A stretch of DNA of 59,353 bases from Paenibacillus oryzisoli (GTDB lineage Bacteria > Bacillota > Bacilli > Paenibacillales > NBRC-103111): NCBI RefSeq assembly GCF_001653565.1, contig NZ_LYPB01000041.1, forward strand, positions 1 through 59,353. Reading direction: 5' to 3'. Shown one piece after another: positions 18,746-29,600 of this stretch. Below the pieces are notes generated by a model. That model was not told where the DNA came from. It searched no databases and saw only the letters and a list, made by a program, of their open reading frames with translations. Within the stretch, counting starts at the first letter, position 1. Each line of letters opens with the position of its first letter. Made by a program: the position numbers and the translations under genes.

Positions 18746-19279
18746 ATGGAAAAAAGATGGTACGTCGTACATACCTATTCAGGGTATGAGAACAAAGTGA
18801 AAGCCAACTTAGAGAAGCGCGTTGAGTCTATGGAAATGACGGACAAGATCTTCCGTGTGCTTGTGCCTATGGAAGAAGAAATGGTAAACAAGGATGGCAA
18901 GAAGAAAGTTGTCATGCGTAAAGTTTATCCAGGGTATGTCCTCGTAGAAATGATTCAAACTGACGACTCTTGGTACGTAGTTCGTAATACGCCAGGAGTA
19001 ACTGGATTCGTAGGTTCTACTGGATCTGGCTCTAAACCAACTGCATTATTACCTGAGGAAGTTGAATCAATCCTGAAGCATATGGGAATGGAAGAGCCGA
19101 AGGAAGTAATTGACTTTGAGCTCAAAGAGACTGTACGCGTTAAGGTTGGTCCATTTGCAAACTTTGTTGGCTCTGTCGAAGAGATTATTGCCGATAAGGG
19201 GAAACTGAAGGTACATGTTAACATGTTTGGAAGAGAGACACCGCTTGAACTCGATTTCGACCAAGTTGAGAAACTCTAA
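18746..19279 (+). CDS. nusG: Transcription antitermination/pausing factor NusG
   Basis: 177 residues from ATG 18746 (AGGTGA 8 nt upstream; the GTG at 18734 overlaps that site). N-terminal NGN domain (EKRWYVVHTYSGYENKVK) that binds RNA polymerase, and C-terminal KOW domain (VGPFANFVGSVEEI...). Binds the elongating polymerase and couples it to ribosome or Rho; in Bacilli it promotes pausing. Confidence 0.97.
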   Translation: MEKRWYVVHTYSGYENKVKANLEKRVESMEMTDKIFRVLVPMEEEMVNKDGKKKVVMRKVYPGYVLVEMIQTDDSWYVVRNTPGVTGFVGSTGSGSKPTALLPEEVESILKHMGMEEPKEVIDFELKETVRVKVGPFANFVGSVEEIIADKGKLKVHVNMFGRETPLELDFDQVEKL

Positions 19280-19305
19280 GAACATGACAACCAAAAGGCT
19301 CTACC

Positions 19306-19329
19306 AGGTCTATTCCTTGGGATAGACCT
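19306..19329 (+). other. Hairpin in the nusG-rplK gap
   Basis: AGGTCTAT (19306-19313) and ATAGACCT (19322-19329) form a perfect 8-bp stem with an 8-nt loop, with no T-run after it, so not a terminator. It lies about 85 nt before the rplK start. Function unknown. Confidence 0.6.
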
Positions 19330-19413
19330 ACGTTAGTGGGATCGCTTAGATTCATGAGTAGTGAGACTTTGATTCGTCAAGGACTCCTATATTACTGCAA
19401 GGAGGTGTCTATC

Positions 19414-19839
19414 ATGGCAAAAAAGGTTATTAAAATCGTGAAGCTTCAAGTTCAAGCTGCGAAAGCAAATCCAGCACCACCGATCGGTCCAGCATTGGGT
19501 CAAGCAGGTGTGAACATCATGGCTTTCTGTAAAGAGTTTAACGCTCGTACTGCTGATCAAGTTGGTCTAATCATTCCAGTTGAAATCACAGTTTTCGAAG
19601 ACCGCTCCTTTACATTCATCACTAAAACGCCTCCGGCTGCAGTTCTACTTCGCGTCGTTGCTGGTATCGAAAAAGGATCAGGCGAACCGAACAAGAAGAA
19701 AGTTGCAACTGTGAAACGCGCGAAAGTTCGCGAAATCGCGGAACAAAAAATGCCTGACCTAAATGCTGCATCCGTTGAGGCTGCAATGCGTATGGTTGAA
19801 GGTACTGCTCGCAGCATGGGAATCGTCATCGAAGATTAA
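19414..19839 (+). CDS. rplK: 50S ribosomal protein L11
   Basis: 141 residues, standard length. N-terminal domain with the proline-rich [19 protein letters not shown] segment (thiopeptide contact) and C-terminal rRNA-binding domain. Part of the GTPase-associated centre, needed for the stringent response through RelA. AAGGAGGTG precedes ATG 19414; an upstream in-frame ATG at 19336-19354 lacks a site and is not used. Confidence 0.98.
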   Translation: MAKKVIKIVKLQVQAAKANPAPPIGPALGQAGVNIMAFCKEFNARTADQVGLIIPVEITVFEDRSFTFITKTPPAAVLLRVVAGIEKGSGEPNKKKVATVKRAKVREIAEQKMPDLNAASVEAAMRMVEGTARSMGIVIED

Positions 19840-19852
19840 TTCCGCAAGGAAT

Positions 19853-19938
19853 GCGACTGCGTAAGCATGATGCTTACAGAAATGTTTTCTACGAAAACAC
19901 GGAAGTCGCTCGGTGGGAGGATTATCCGCTAATACCAC
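19853..19938 (+). promoter_or_regulatory. L1-type autoregulatory leader upstream of rplA
   Basis: Two modules. First, a three-way junction: GCGACT (19853-19858) closes with AGTCGC (19904-19909) around GTAAGCA/TGCTTAC (19861-19877) and GTTTTC/GAAAAC (19884-19898). Second, GGTGGGAGG (19912-19920) with ATACCAC (19932-19938) copies the strands of the L1-binding site in 23S rRNA helix 76-78 (GGUGGGAGG and AUACCAC). The rplA ribosome-binding site follows within 3 nt, so L1 binding here could block translation. The mimicry is seen; the regulation is inferred from L1 biology. Confidence 0.75.
19869..19898 (+). repeat. Dispersed intergenic repeat, copy A (divergent)
   Basis: GATGCTTAC followed by GTTTTCT and ACGAAAAC; related to the copies at 43214-43245 and 48221-48252 but less conserved in the linker and one base shorter in the hairpin loop. 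Nested in the three-way junction upstream of rplA. Confidence 0.55.
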
Positions 19939-19955
19939 TAAGGAGGATAAATATT

Positions 19956-20648
19956 ATGCCTAAACACGGTAAAAAATACCGCGAAGTAGCTCAGCTTGTA
20001 AATGCTGAAACTTTGTATGATCCGTCAGAAGCAATCGAGCTTGTTAAGAAAACAGCTCCTGCTAAATTCGATGAAACTGTAGATGTTGCAGTTCGTCTGG
20101 GTGTAGACCCAAGAAAACAAGATCAGGCTGTTCGTGGTGTCGTTGTACTTCCACACGGAACTGGTAAAACAAAACGCGTTCTCGTATTTGCAAAAGGCGA
20201 GAAAGCAAAAGAGGCTGAAGCAGCTGGTGCAGATTTTGTTGGTGATGCAGACATGATCAACAAAATTCAACAAGGTTGGTTCGAGTTCGATGTTTGCGTA
20301 GCTACTCCGGACATGATGAGCGAAGTTGGTAAACTGGGTCGTATCCTCGGGGGTAAAGGTTTAATGCCAAACCCTAAAGCAGGAACAGTTACTTTCGACG
20401 TTACTAAAGCTGTTCAAGAGATCAAAGCTGGTAAAATCGAATACCGTCTTGATAAAGCAGGTCAAATTCATGCTCCACTTGGTAAAGTATCTTTCGATGC
20501 AGACAAGTTGAACGAAAACTTCAAAGCATTGGTTGATGCACTTGTTCGTGCGAAACCAGCAGCGGCTAAAGGTGTTTACCTTAAGAACATTGCTGTATCT
20601 TCCACAATGGGTCCAAGCGTACGTGTTAACCTGTCATCCTTCAGATAA
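19956..20648 (+). CDS. rplA: 50S ribosomal protein L1
   Basis: 230 residues from ATG 19956, with AAGGAGGAT upstream. The open frame extends further up (to 19851) but that part is the leader RNA. Contains [13 protein letters not shown] and [22 protein letters not shown] motif (here [17 protein letters not shown]). Forms the mobile L1 stalk of the ribosome and is an mRNA-binding repressor in many bacteria. Confidence 0.98.
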   Translation: MPKHGKKYREVAQLVNAETLYDPSEAIELVKKTAPAKFDETVDVAVRLGVDPRKQDQAVRGVVVLPHGTGKTKRVLVFAKGEKAKEAEAAGADFVGDADMINKIQQGWFEFDVCVATPDMMSEVGKLGRILGGKGLMPNPKAGTVTFDVTKAVQEIKAGKIEYRLDKAGQIHAPLGKVSFDADKLNENFKALVDALVRAKPAAAKGVYLKNIAVSSTMGPSVRVNLSSFR

Positions 20649-20662
20649 GTAAAAGCTACCAG

Positions 20663-20691
20663 TTGACTTCGGTTGCTGGGCGTGATACTCT
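20663..20691 (+). promoter_or_regulatory. Promoter of rplJ-rplL
   Basis: TTGACT (20663-20668), 17-bp spacer, TACTCT (20686-20691) with an upstream TGA that makes an extended -10. Starts the L10 leader transcript. Confidence 0.6.
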
Positions 20692-20699
20692 ATCAAAGG

Positions 20700-20852
20700 T
20701 CCTAAAAATGAATATGCAAACCGTAGACAGTAGGTGCTGAATAGCTTAATTTCCTACCGAGGTGTTATGATATATATAACGATTTCTTTGTACATCAGGG
20801 AAAAAGTGAACACATCATGCCTTCGTAGCGTCTACGAAGGCATTTCTTATTC
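20700..20852 (+). ncRNA. L10 ribosomal protein leader with attenuator
   Basis: Sequence CCGTAGACAGTAGGTG (20721-20736) and TTTCCTACCGAGG (20750-20762) carries the conserved kinked stem of the Firmicute L10 leader (GTAGG pairs with CCTAC). Downstream, ATGCCTTCGTAG (20817-20828) and CTACGAAGGCAT (20832-20843) form a perfect 12-bp hairpin followed by TTCTTATT, a probable attenuator. L10(L12)4 binding is known to control this type of leader. Confidence 0.85.
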
Positions 20853-20924
20853 ATAGATAAGAAATGCTAATGCTCCTACTGTTTGCGATCTTGAAAGATA
20901 AATGCATAAGAAGTGAGGTGTACT

Positions 20925-21434
20925 ATGGCAAACGCGAAAATTCTTGCAGAGAAAGAACAAGCAGTAGCTGAAGTGACTGAGAAGTTTAAAGCTAGTGCTT
21001 CTACAATCATAGCGGACTACCGCGGTTTGAACGTAGCTCAAGTAACTCAGCTGCGCAAAAGCTTGCGCGAAGCTGGTATTGAATTCGTAGTTCTCAAGAA
21101 CTCGTTGGCTAGACGCGCATCGGCGAATGCTGAACTTAGCGCATTGGATGAGTACCTAACAGGTCCAACTGCTATTGCTTTCAGCAAAGACGATCTAGTT
21201 GCTCCAGCGAAAATTTTGACTGAATTTGCGAAAAAGAATGATAAATTGAGCGTAAAAGGTGGCGTGGTCGAAGGCCGCGTAGTTGGATACGATCAAATCA
21301 AAGCACTTGCAGAACTTCCATCCAGAGATGGTCTTCTCTCCATGTTGCTTAGCGTTCTTCAAGCTCCAGTTCGTAACTTTGCACTTGCTGTTAAAGCAGT
21401 TGCAGAGAAAAAAGAAGCTGAAGGTCAAGCTTAA
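20925..21434 (+). CDS. rplJ: 50S ribosomal protein L10
   Basis: 169 residues from ATG 20925 (GAGGTG upstream). N-terminal rRNA-binding domain ([20 protein letters not shown]) and the C-terminal helix that anchors the L7/L12 dimers. Binds its own leader as the L10-L12 complex. Confidence 0.98.
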   Translation: MANAKILAEKEQAVAEVTEKFKASASTIIADYRGLNVAQVTQLRKSLREAGIEFVVLKNSLARRASANAELSALDEYLTGPTAIAFSKDDLVAPAKILTEFAKKNDKLSVKGGVVEGRVVGYDQIKALAELPSRDGLLSMLLSVLQAPVRNFALAVKAVAEKKEAEGQA

Positions 21435-21499
21435 TATTAACGAACGATTTGTTTTACAAACCCAAAAAATAATTTATTAATGATAATGGAGGTTTAACC

Positions 21500-21865
21500 A
21501 TGAGCACAAATGCAACGATCCTAGAAGCAATCAAAGGCATGACAATCTTGGAATTGAACGACCTGGTTAAAGCAATCGAAGAAGAGTTTGGCGTAACAGC
21601 AGCAGCTCCAGTAGCAGCAGGCGGCGGCGCAGCAGTAGCAGTTGAAGAAGCTCAAACTGAGTTTGACGTTATCTTGACAAGCGCTGGCGCATCCAAAATC
21701 AACGTAATCAAAGTAGTTCGTGAAATCACAGGTCTTGGCCTGAAAGAAGCGAAAGACCTTGTTGACGGAGCTCCAAAAGCAGTTAAAGAAAAAGTTAGCC
21801 AAGAAGAAGCAGACGCTGTTAAAGCTAAGCTTACTGAAGCTGGCGCTTCCGTAGAAGTTAAGTAA
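21500..21865 (+). CDS. rplL: 50S ribosomal protein L7/L12
   Basis: 121 residues: N-terminal dimerisation helix, Ala/Gly-rich hinge (about 36-52), and globular C-terminal domain with [12 protein letters not shown] that contacts EF-G and EF-Tu. Strong ribosome-binding site ATGGAGG, in keeping with its multi-copy stoichiometry. Confidence 0.98.
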   Translation: MSTNATILEAIKGMTILELNDLVKAIEEEFGVTAAAPVAAGGGAAVAVEEAQTEFDVILTSAGASKINVIKVVREITGLGLKEAKDLVDGAPKAVKEKVSQEEADAVKAKLTEAGASVEVK

Positions 21866-21880
21866 TTTCTTTTCGTGAGA

Positions 21881-21916
21881 AACCTCTTGAAGCTTGACTT
21901 CAAGAGGTTTTTTTCA
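21881..21916 (+). terminator. Terminator of rplJ-rplL
   Basis: AACCTCTTGAAG (21881-21892) pairs perfectly with CTTCAAGAGGTT (21898-21909), loop CTTGA, followed by seven T. Confidence 0.93.
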
Positions 21917-22056
21917 ACATATAAGTATGTATGGTTTCACAGGATATGAACGGCGGCAATGCCGTTTGTTGCGCCTAAGTTTGTACCCTTAGGAAAGCCT
22001 TAGAAACGCACGTGGTTATTTGTTTTCCTATAGGTAGAAAAGGAGGGAATTCAAAC

Positions 22057-22653
22057 GTGTCAGAGCATTACTACACAAAGCAGCCAAGCGTAAAGAGTGA
22101 TGTGCAAACTACGCAGGAAATACTTCGTGGTAAGACATTTACTTTTTTAACGGATGCGGGAGTGTTCTCGAAAAAAGGTGTCGATTATGGAAGTAAACAT
22201 TTAATAGAAACTATGGAACTATCGGAAACAGACCAAGTTCTCGATGTAGGGTGTGGCTACGGCCCGATGGGACTGAGCGCAGCAATGATGTGTCCGAAAG
22301 GACATGTGACAATGGTCGACATCAATGAAAGAGCAGTCGAACTTTCGGTGGAGAATGCGCGGAGAAATGGTATTACGAATGTCACCATTCTACAAAGTGA
22401 TTTATTGGAGCAAGTGAAAGATAAACAGTTTGATGCTGTTCTGACCAATCCGCCAATTCGCGCGGGAAAAGAAACGGTTCATAAGATTTTCGATGACGCT
22501 TACGATTGCTTGAAAGATGGAGGTTCTCTGTGGGTTGTCATACAGAAGAAGCAAGGGGCTCCATCAGCAGTGAAAAAGCTGGAGACCCTGTATAGCGAAG
22601 TAGTGGAAGTTTCGAAGGATAAGGGGTACCGGATTCTTAAAGCAACGAAGTAA
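22057..22653 (+). CDS. Class I SAM-dependent methyltransferase, RsmC-like (YbxB)
   Basis: 198 residues from GTG 22057 with AAAGGAGGG upstream (an earlier in-frame GTG at 22012 has no site). Motif I DVGCGYGPMGLS (about 63-74) binds SAM; the NPPIRAGK motif (about 130-137) is the catalytic loop of N-directed RNA guanine methyltransferases of the RsmC/RlmG type. Orthologous position to ybxB between rplL and rpoB. Probable rRNA target; the exact base is not known to me. Confidence 0.9.
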   Translation: MSEHYYTKQPSVKSDVQTTQEILRGKTFTFLTDAGVFSKKGVDYGSKHLIETMELSETDQVLDVGCGYGPMGLSAAMMCPKGHVTMVDINERAVELSVENARRNGITNVTILQSDLLEQVKDKQFDAVLTNPPIRAGKETVHKIFDDAYDCLKDGGSLWVVIQKKQGAPSAVKKLETLYSEVVEVSKDKGYRILKATK

Positions 22654-23008
22654 GTCTCCACGAATATACGTGGGAATTTATTTGACTTGACATTTCAAAT
22701 GTGATATTATTAAAAAATGTCAGTATTAAGATGGGACACATGTCTTTAGTTGGTAAAAATGTCAAGTCTTTTTTTCGCCCGATATGAATAAAATTCGAAC
22801 TTGCAACGTATAATGTTTGAATTTTGGGAAATTCTAACAGGATGGAGACAATTTCTTGATAAAGCTATTGAATACAGAAAAAAACCTTCATCCATACAGT
22901 CGCTTAATTCGGACGGGCTCCACTAACGGAGGCGTCCTGAGTGTACGTCGGTCGAAGTTTTTCTTCTTTCTTTTTATTTATTGAGTAGAGTTGAGGGGTG
23001 AATGAAAG
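22654..23008 (+). promoter_or_regulatory. rpoB leader region (355 nt without a gene)
   Basis: Holds an inverted repeat GACTTGACATTT (22684-22695) / AAATGTCAAGTC (22757-22768) followed by seven T; a nearer AAATGTCA (22715-22722) can pair with the same left arm. Then GGATGGAG (about 22841-22848) can pair with CTTCATCC (about 22889-22896), and GGACG...CGTCC (about 22912-22938) encloses CTCC/GGAG. A pyrimidine-rich tract (22958-22980) precedes the rpoB ribosome-binding site. No known class recognised. Confidence 0.6.
22682..22710 (+). promoter_or_regulatory. Likely promoter of rpoB-rpoC
   Basis: TTGACT (22682-22687), 17-bp spacer, TATTAT (22705-22710). A second -10-like TATAAT sits at 22809-22814 with a poor -35. 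The hexamers overlap an inverted repeat described at 22684-22775. Confidence 0.55.
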
Positions 23009-26000
23009 TTGGCGGGACATCTTGTTCAATTTGGACGACGTAAACGCAGGACTTATGCACGAATTAATGAGGTTCTGGGCATTCCAAACCTGATTGAAAT
23101 CCAGCAAAAATCGTATGAGTGGTTTTTGGAAGAGGGACTTCGTGAGATGTTTCAGGATATCTCCCCGATTCAGGATTTTACAGGGAACCTAGTACTGGAG
23201 TTCATTGACTATAGCTTAGGCGATCCTAAGTATTCCGTTGATGAGTCCAAAGAACGCGACGTAACTTATGCGGCGCCGTTAAGAGTCAAAGTCCGTTTGA
23301 TTAATAAGGAAACTGGCGAGGTCAAAGAACAAGAAGTGTTCATGGGGGATTTCCCTATTATGACCGATACAGGAACGTTCATTATTAACGGTGCGGAGCG
23401 TGTAATCGTCTCCCAGCTCGTTCGTTCTCCCAGTGTTTATTATAGCACGAAAGTGGATAAAAACGGCAAAAAAACTTACACAGCTACAGTAATTCCTAAC
23501 CGTGGAGCATGGCTGGAACTTGAGACAGATGCGAAAGATATTATCTATGTTCGTATTGATCGCACGCGTAAAATCCCAGTAACCGTATTGCTTCGTTCAT
23601 TAGGATTTGGTACGGATGCTGAGATTCTAGATTTGCTTGGCGATAACGAATATATTCGTAACACGCTAGATAAAGATAACACGGATTCTACGGAAAAAGC
23701 GTTAATCGAAATCTATGAGCGTCTTCGTCCAGGTGAACCGCCTACGCTTGATAATGCAAGAAGCTTGATCGTTGCTCGTTTCTTTGATCCGAAGCGTTAT
23801 GATTTGGCTAACGTAGGTCGTTACAAAATCAATAAAAAATTACACATCAAAAACCGCCTATTCAATCAACGCTTGGCTGAAACTTTGGTAGATTCCGAAA
23901 CAGGAGAAATCATTGCTGAAGCTGGACAGTTGTTGGATCGTCGTGTGCTAGATGAAATCCTACCTTTTATCGAAAAAGGTGCAGGATATAAAGAGTTTAC
24001 GATTCCTAAAGGTGTAACTGGCGCGGATACAATCCCTGTTCAGTGCATTAATGTTTATTCGCCAACAGAAGAAGGCAAGGTAGTTAAGGTTATTTCTAAC
24101 GGTGTAATTGATAAAGCTGTCAAGAACATCACGCCTGCCGATATCATCTCTTCCATTAACTACTTTATTAACTTACTGCATGGTATTGGAAATACGGATG
24201 ATATTGACCATCTAGGTAACCGTCGACTTCGTTCTGTAGGTGAGTTGCTTCAAAATCAATTCCGTATTGGTCTTTCCCGTATGGAACGTGTTGTTCGTGA
24301 GCGTATGTCGATTCAAGACGCTAACGTGATTACGCCACAAGCGTTGATCAACATTCGTCCAGTTATCGCATCAATCAAAGAGTTCTTTGGTAGCTCCCAA
24401 CTATCGCAATTTATGGACCAAACGAATCCGCTAGCTGAATTGACTCATAAGAGACGTCTATCTGCACTCGGACCCGGCGGTTTGACGAGAGAGCGCGCAG
24501 GGATGGAAGTTCGTGACGTGCATCACTCTCACTATGGCCGTATGTGTCCAATTGAGACGCCGGAGGGGCCGAACATTGGTTTGATCAACTCCTTGTCCAC
24601 GTTTGCCCGTATTAACGAGTATGGCTTCATTGAAGCGCCTTACCGTTGGGTAGATCCGAAGACAGGATTGGTTACTGACCAAATCGCTTACTTGACGGCG
24701 GATGAAGAAGATAACTATGTTATCGCGCAAGCAAATGCAAAGTTGACGGAAGATAACAAATTCGTTGAAGATGCGATTATCGTTCGTTACAAAGATGATA
24801 ACTTAACACTTCCGGTTGAACGTGTCGATTACATGGACGTATCTCCGAAGCAAGTTGTATCCGTTGCAACAGCGTTAATTCCGTTCCTTGAAAACGATGA
24901 CTCCAACCGTGCGTTAATGGGTTCCAACATGCAGCGTCAAGCAGTTCCACTTCTAATTCCTAAAGCTCCGCTTGTAGGTACAGGGATGGAGCACAAGGTT
25001 GCTAAGGACTCAGGAGTATGTATTGTCTCCAAATTCGATGGAATTATTGAAAAAGCTGCTGCAAATGAAATTTGGTTGCGTCGCCAAGAAATGGTTGATG
25101 GCAAACTTGTCAGCGGTAACGTCGTGAAATATAAGCTCCACAAGTTTATGCGTTCCAACCAAGGGACTTGCATTAATCAACGTCCGATTGTCAAAAAAGG
25201 CCAATTGATTAAAGCGGGAGACATCCTTGCTGATGGACCATCTACAGAACAAGGCGAATTGGCGCTTGGACGCAACGTAGTCGTAGCTTTCATGACTTGG
25301 GAAGGTTACAACTATGAGGATGCGATCTTGCTAAGCCAAAAGCTTGTGAAGGAAGATGTGTACACCTCCATTCATATCGAGGAGTACGAGTCAGAAGCTC
25401 GTGATACGAAGCTTGGACCTGAAGAAATTACTCGCGACATCCCGAACGTAGGGGAAGACGCACTTAAGAATCTTGATGAGCGCGGAATCATCCGTGTTGG
25501 TGCTGAAATTGGCGCTGGCGATATTCTTGTTGGTAAAGTAACACCGAAAGGTGTAACGGAGCTAACAGCGGAAGAGAGATTGCTACACGCAATCTTCGGT
25601 GAGAAGGCTCGTGAGGTTCGTGATACGTCCCTACGCGTACCGCATGGTACAGATGGTATCGTGGTTGATGTGAAAGTATTTACACGTGAGAACGGCGATG
25701 AGCTGCCTCCAGGTGTTAACCAACTCGTTCGTGTCTATATTGCTCAAAAACGGAAAATTTCCGAAGGCGACAAGATGGCGGGACGGCATGGTAACAAAGG
25801 GGTAGTAGCACGTATTCTCCCTGAAGAAGATATGCCTTTCCTTCCAGATGGTACGCCAGTTGAAGTTGTTCTGAATCCACTAGGGGTTCCTTCCCGGATG
25901 AACATCGGTCAAGTACTTGAAGTTCACTTAGGTATGGCTTCCAAGTATTTGGGTATTCACGCTGCAACGCCAGTATTCGATGGAGCGCGTGAGTATGACG

Positions 26001-26548
26001 TATTTGATGCCATGGAAGAAGCAGGTATGCAACGTAGTGGTAAAACAATTCTGTACGATGGTCGTACAGGGGAGTCTTTCGAACGCGAAGTAACTGTTGG
26101 CGTGATGTACATGATTAAACTGGCACACATGGTTGATGATAAAATCCATGCCCGTTCCACAGGACCTTACTCCCTTGTTACTCAGCAGCCGCTGGGTGGT
26201 AAAGCGCAGTTTGGTGGACAACGTTTCGGGGAGATGGAGGTATGGGCACTCGAGGCTTATGGAGCTGCTTATACATTGCAAGAAATTCTTACCGTTAAGT
26301 CAGATGACGTTGTGGGCCGTGTGAAAACGTACGAATCCATTGTCAAAGGCGAGAACGTTCCAGAACCAGGTGTTCCGGAATCCTTCAAAGTTTTGATCAA
26401 AGAGCTTCAAAGTTTAGGTATGGATGTTAAGATCCTGTCTGGCGACGAAGAAGAGATCGAAATGCGCGAAGCGGATGACGATGATGAAGTAACTAGCGAT
26501 AAATTAAACCTAAACATCGAGGGCTCCGAACTGGGAGTAAACGATTAG
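23009..26548 (+). CDS. rpoB: DNA-directed RNA polymerase subunit beta
   Basis: 1179 residues; TTG start with GAGGGGTGA upstream, as in B. subtilis. Complete catalytic beta subunit: fork loop and rifampicin pocket ([20 protein letters not shown] then [14 protein letters not shown], about 465-498) with the sensitive residues Gln, Asp, His and Ser at the four commonest resistance sites; the [11 protein letters not shown] and [20 protein letters not shown] motifs contribute to the active centre and beta-beta' interface. The acidic C-terminal tail (ADDDDEV) is short. Confidence 0.99.
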   Translation: MAGHLVQFGRRKRRTYARINEVLGIPNLIEIQQKSYEWFLEEGLREMFQDISPIQDFTGNLVLEFIDYSLGDPKYSVDESKERDVTYAAPLRVKVRLINKETGEVKEQEVFMGDFPIMTDTGTFIINGAERVIVSQLVRSPSVYYSTKVDKNGKKTYTATVIPNRGAWLELETDAKDIIYVRIDRTRKIPVTVLLRSLGFGTDAEILDLLGDNEYIRNTLDKDNTDSTEKALIEIYERLRPGEPPTLDNARSLIVARFFDPKRYDLANVGRYKINKKLHIKNRLFNQRLAETLVDSETGEIIAEAGQLLDRRVLDEILPFIEKGAGYKEFTIPKGVTGADTIPVQCINVYSPTEEGKVVKVISNGVIDKAVKNITPADIISSINYFINLLHGIGNTDDIDHLGNRRLRSVGELLQNQFRIGLSRMERVVRERMSIQDANVITPQALINIRPVIASIKEFFGSSQLSQFMDQTNPLAELTHKRRLSALGPGGLTRERAGMEVRDVHHSHYGRMCPIETPEGPNIGLINSLSTFARINEYGFIEAPYRWVDPKTGLVTDQIAYLTADEEDNYVIAQANAKLTEDNKFVEDAIIVRYKDDNLTLPVERVDYMDVSPKQVVSVATALIPFLENDDSNRALMGSNMQRQAVPLLIPKAPLVGTGMEHKVAKDSGVCIVSKFDGIIEKAAANEIWLRRQEMVDGKLVSGNVVKYKLHKFMRSNQGTCINQRPIVKKGQLIKAGDILADGPSTEQGELALGRNVVVAFMTWEGYNYEDAILLSQKLVKEDVYTSIHIEEYESEARDTKLGPEEITRDIPNVGEDALKNLDERGIIRVGAEIGAGDILVGKVTPKGVTELTAEERLLHAIFGEKAREVRDTSLRVPHGTDGIVVDVKVFTRENGDELPPGVNQLVRVYIAQKRKISEGDKMAGRHGNKGVVARILPEEDMPFLPDGTPVEVVLNPLGVPSRMNIGQVLEVHLGMASKYLGIHAATPVFDGAREYDVFDAMEEAGMQRSGKTILYDGRTGESFEREVTVGVMYMIKLAHMVDDKIHARSTGPYSLVTQQPLGGKAQFGGQRFGEMEVWALEAYGAAYTLQEILTVKSDDVVGRVKTYESIVKGENVPEPGVPESFKVLIKELQSLGMDVKILSGDEEEIEMREADDDDEVTSDKLNLNIEGSELGVND

Positions 26549-26620
26549 CATCATAGCACTAGATCGAGAACGATTCACTGAAAAGTGGGTTTAAATTTCT
26601 TAAAGGAGGGTTGCTCCTTG

Positions 26621-29600
26621 ATGGACGTTAACAACTTCGAGTTTATGAAAATCGGCTTGGCATCACCCGATAAAATTCGCTCTTGGTCCCGTGGGGAAGT
26701 AAAGAAGCCGGAAACGATTAACTACAGAACCTTAAAACCTGAGAAAGAAGGTCTTTTCTGTGAAAAGATCTTCGGACCTACGAAAGATTGGGAATGTCAT
26801 TGCGGTAAGTACAAACGCGTTCGTTATAAAGGCGTGGTTTGTGACCGTTGTGGCGTTGAAGTAACCCGTCAAAAAGTACGTCGTGAGCGCATGGGGCACA
26901 TTGAGCTTGCTGCTCCTGTTTCACACATTTGGTACTTCAAAGGGATTCCTAGCCGTATGGGTCTTGCGCTGGATATGTCTCCAAGATCATTGGAAGAAAT
27001 TATCTACTTCGCATCCTACGTAGTAACGGATCCAGGTGATACGCCACTTGAGAAAAAGCAACTATTGTCTGAGAAAGAATACCGTAGCTATCGTGAGAAA
27101 TACGGCTATGCTTTCCAAGCGGGCATGGGTGCGGAAGCTGTCAAAAAGCTGCTTATCGATATTGATATCGAACGCGAAGTAGACACCCTTAAAGAGGAAC
27201 TCAAAACAGCACAAGGTCAACGTCGTAATCGTGCGATTAAGCGTTTGGAAGTTATGGAAGCATTCCGTAATTCCAAAAACCTACCTGGTTGGATGGTACT
27301 GGATGTACTTCCTGTAATCCCTCCAGAGCTTCGTCCGATGGTACAGCTTGACGGGGGTCGTTTTGCGACATCCGATTTGAATGATCTCTATCGTCGTGTA
27401 ATTAACCGTAATAACCGTCTGAAGAGATTGCTCGACCTAGGCGCTCCGGACATCATTGTTCAAAATGAGAAACGGATGCTTCAAGAAGCGGTTGATGCTT
27501 TGATCGATAACGGTCGTCGCGGCCGTCCAGTAACAGGTCCGGGTAACCGTCCTTTGAAATCCCTCAGCCACATGCTGAAAGGTAAACAAGGTCGTTTCCG
27601 TCAGAACTTGCTAGGTAAACGTGTTGACTACTCCGGTCGTTCTGTTATCGTAGTAGGACCTAACCTGAAGATGTACCAATGTGGTCTTCCGAAGGAAATG
27701 GCGCTTGAATTATTCAAGCCTTTTGTAATGAAAGAGCTTGTGAATAAAGGTTTGGCTCATAACATCAAGAGTGCGAAACGTAAAGTTGAGCGCGTAAGTC
27801 CAGATGTTTGGGACGTTCTTGAAGAAGTCATCAAGGAGCACCCGGTTCTTCTGAACCGTGCACCTACGTTGCATAGATTGGGTATTCAAGCTTTTGAACC
27901 GATTCTGGTTGAAGGCCGCGCTATTAAACTTCATCCACTCGTATGTACAGCTTACAATGCTGACTTCGACGGTGACCAAATGGCCGTTCACGTACCATTG
28001 TCCTCCGAAGCGCAAGCTGAAGCACGTTTGCTCATGCTAGCATCAGGTAACATTTTGAATCCGAAGGACGGTAAACCGGTTGTTACGCCTTCACAGGATA
28101 TGGTCTTGGGAAGCTTCTATTTAACAACAGATAACAAATTCGCTAAAGGTGCAGGTTCTATTATTAGAACGGTTCACGAAGCAGTTTCTTCCTACCAATC
28201 GGGCAAAATGGCATTGCATGCACGTGTAGCGATTCCTGCTAAAGCACTGAACAAAACAAGCTTCACTGAGAAGCAACAAAACGCTATGTTAATCACAACA
28301 ATCGGTAAAATTATTATGAACGAAATCTATCCTGCTGATTTCCCATTCATAAATGAGCCGACCAAAACAAACCTTTTGAATGGTATTCCAGATGCGCATT
28401 TCGTATTTGAAAAAGGTGCAGATCTGAAAGCGATCATGTTGGAACGTGATGAGAACAAAGCGGTAGGTAAAGAATATTTAGGATCGATTATTGCGGAATG
28501 CTTCCGTAAGTACCACACAACGCAAACATCGATGATTCTTGATAAAATTAAAGAGCTTGGATTCACGTATTCCACTAAAGCGGGTATTACCGTAGCAGTC
28601 TCTGACGTTGTTGTTCCAACTGAAAAAGTAGCGATCCTTAAGGATTGTGAAGAGAAAGTACGCGTAGTTACGAACCAATACCGACGTGGTTTGATTACAG
28701 ATGAAGAGCGTTACGATCGCGTTATTGCGATCTGGAGTAAAGCTAAGGATGAAATCACTGAGATCTTGATGAAATCCCTTGATAAATACAACTCTATTTC
28801 CATGATGGTTGAATCCAAAGCACGGGGTAACAAATCTCAGATTACACAGCTTGGCGGTATGCGTGGTTTGATGGCGAATCCATCCGGTAAGATTATGGAG
28901 TTGCCGATTAAATCGAACTTCCGTGAAGGTTTGACAATCTTAGAATACTTTATTTCCACGCACGGAGCGCGTAAAGGTCTTGCCGATACAGCACTTCGTA
29001 CAGCGGATTCCGGTTACTTGACTCGTCGTCTCGTTGACGTAGCGCAAGATGTTATCGTTCGTGAAGACGACTGTGGAACAGACAAAGGCTTTATGGTTAG
29101 CAAAATTCAAGACGGTAAAGAGGTTATTGAAGACCTTTACGATCGTATTGAAGGGCGCTACGCTTACGAAACTCTTCGTCACCCACAAACAGGTGAAGTT
29201 ATCGTTCAACGTAATGAGCTTATCGAATCAGGTATTGCAGATCGTATTATTGAAGCAGGCATCGAGAAACTTCAAATTCGTTCTGTACTTAGCTGCCGCA
29301 CCAATCATGGTGTTTGTAAGAAATGTTATGGTCGTAACTTGGCTACTGGTCAATTCGTTGAGGTTGGTGAGGCAGTTGGTATTATTGCCGCGCAATCCAT
29401 TGGTGAGCCAGGAACACAGTTGACGATGCGTACATTCCATACCGGTGGTGTTGCCGGAGACGATATTACACAAGGTTTGCCGCGTATTCAGGAGCTCTTT
29501 GAAGCACGTAATCCGAAAGGTCAAGCGATCATTTCCGAAATCGACGGTGTCGTTAAGGAAATCCGTGAAGCTAAGGACCGTCGCGAAATTGAAGTTCAAG

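Noticed and set aside
22809..22814. Second rpoB promoter with perfect TATAAT
   Set aside because: No acceptable -35 at 16-18 bp; kept only as a note in the leader entry.
24400..24500. Possible rifampicin-resistance change in rpoB
   Set aside because: The key residues (Asp, His and Ser of the DQTNP, THKRR and RLSALG segments) are all the sensitive type.
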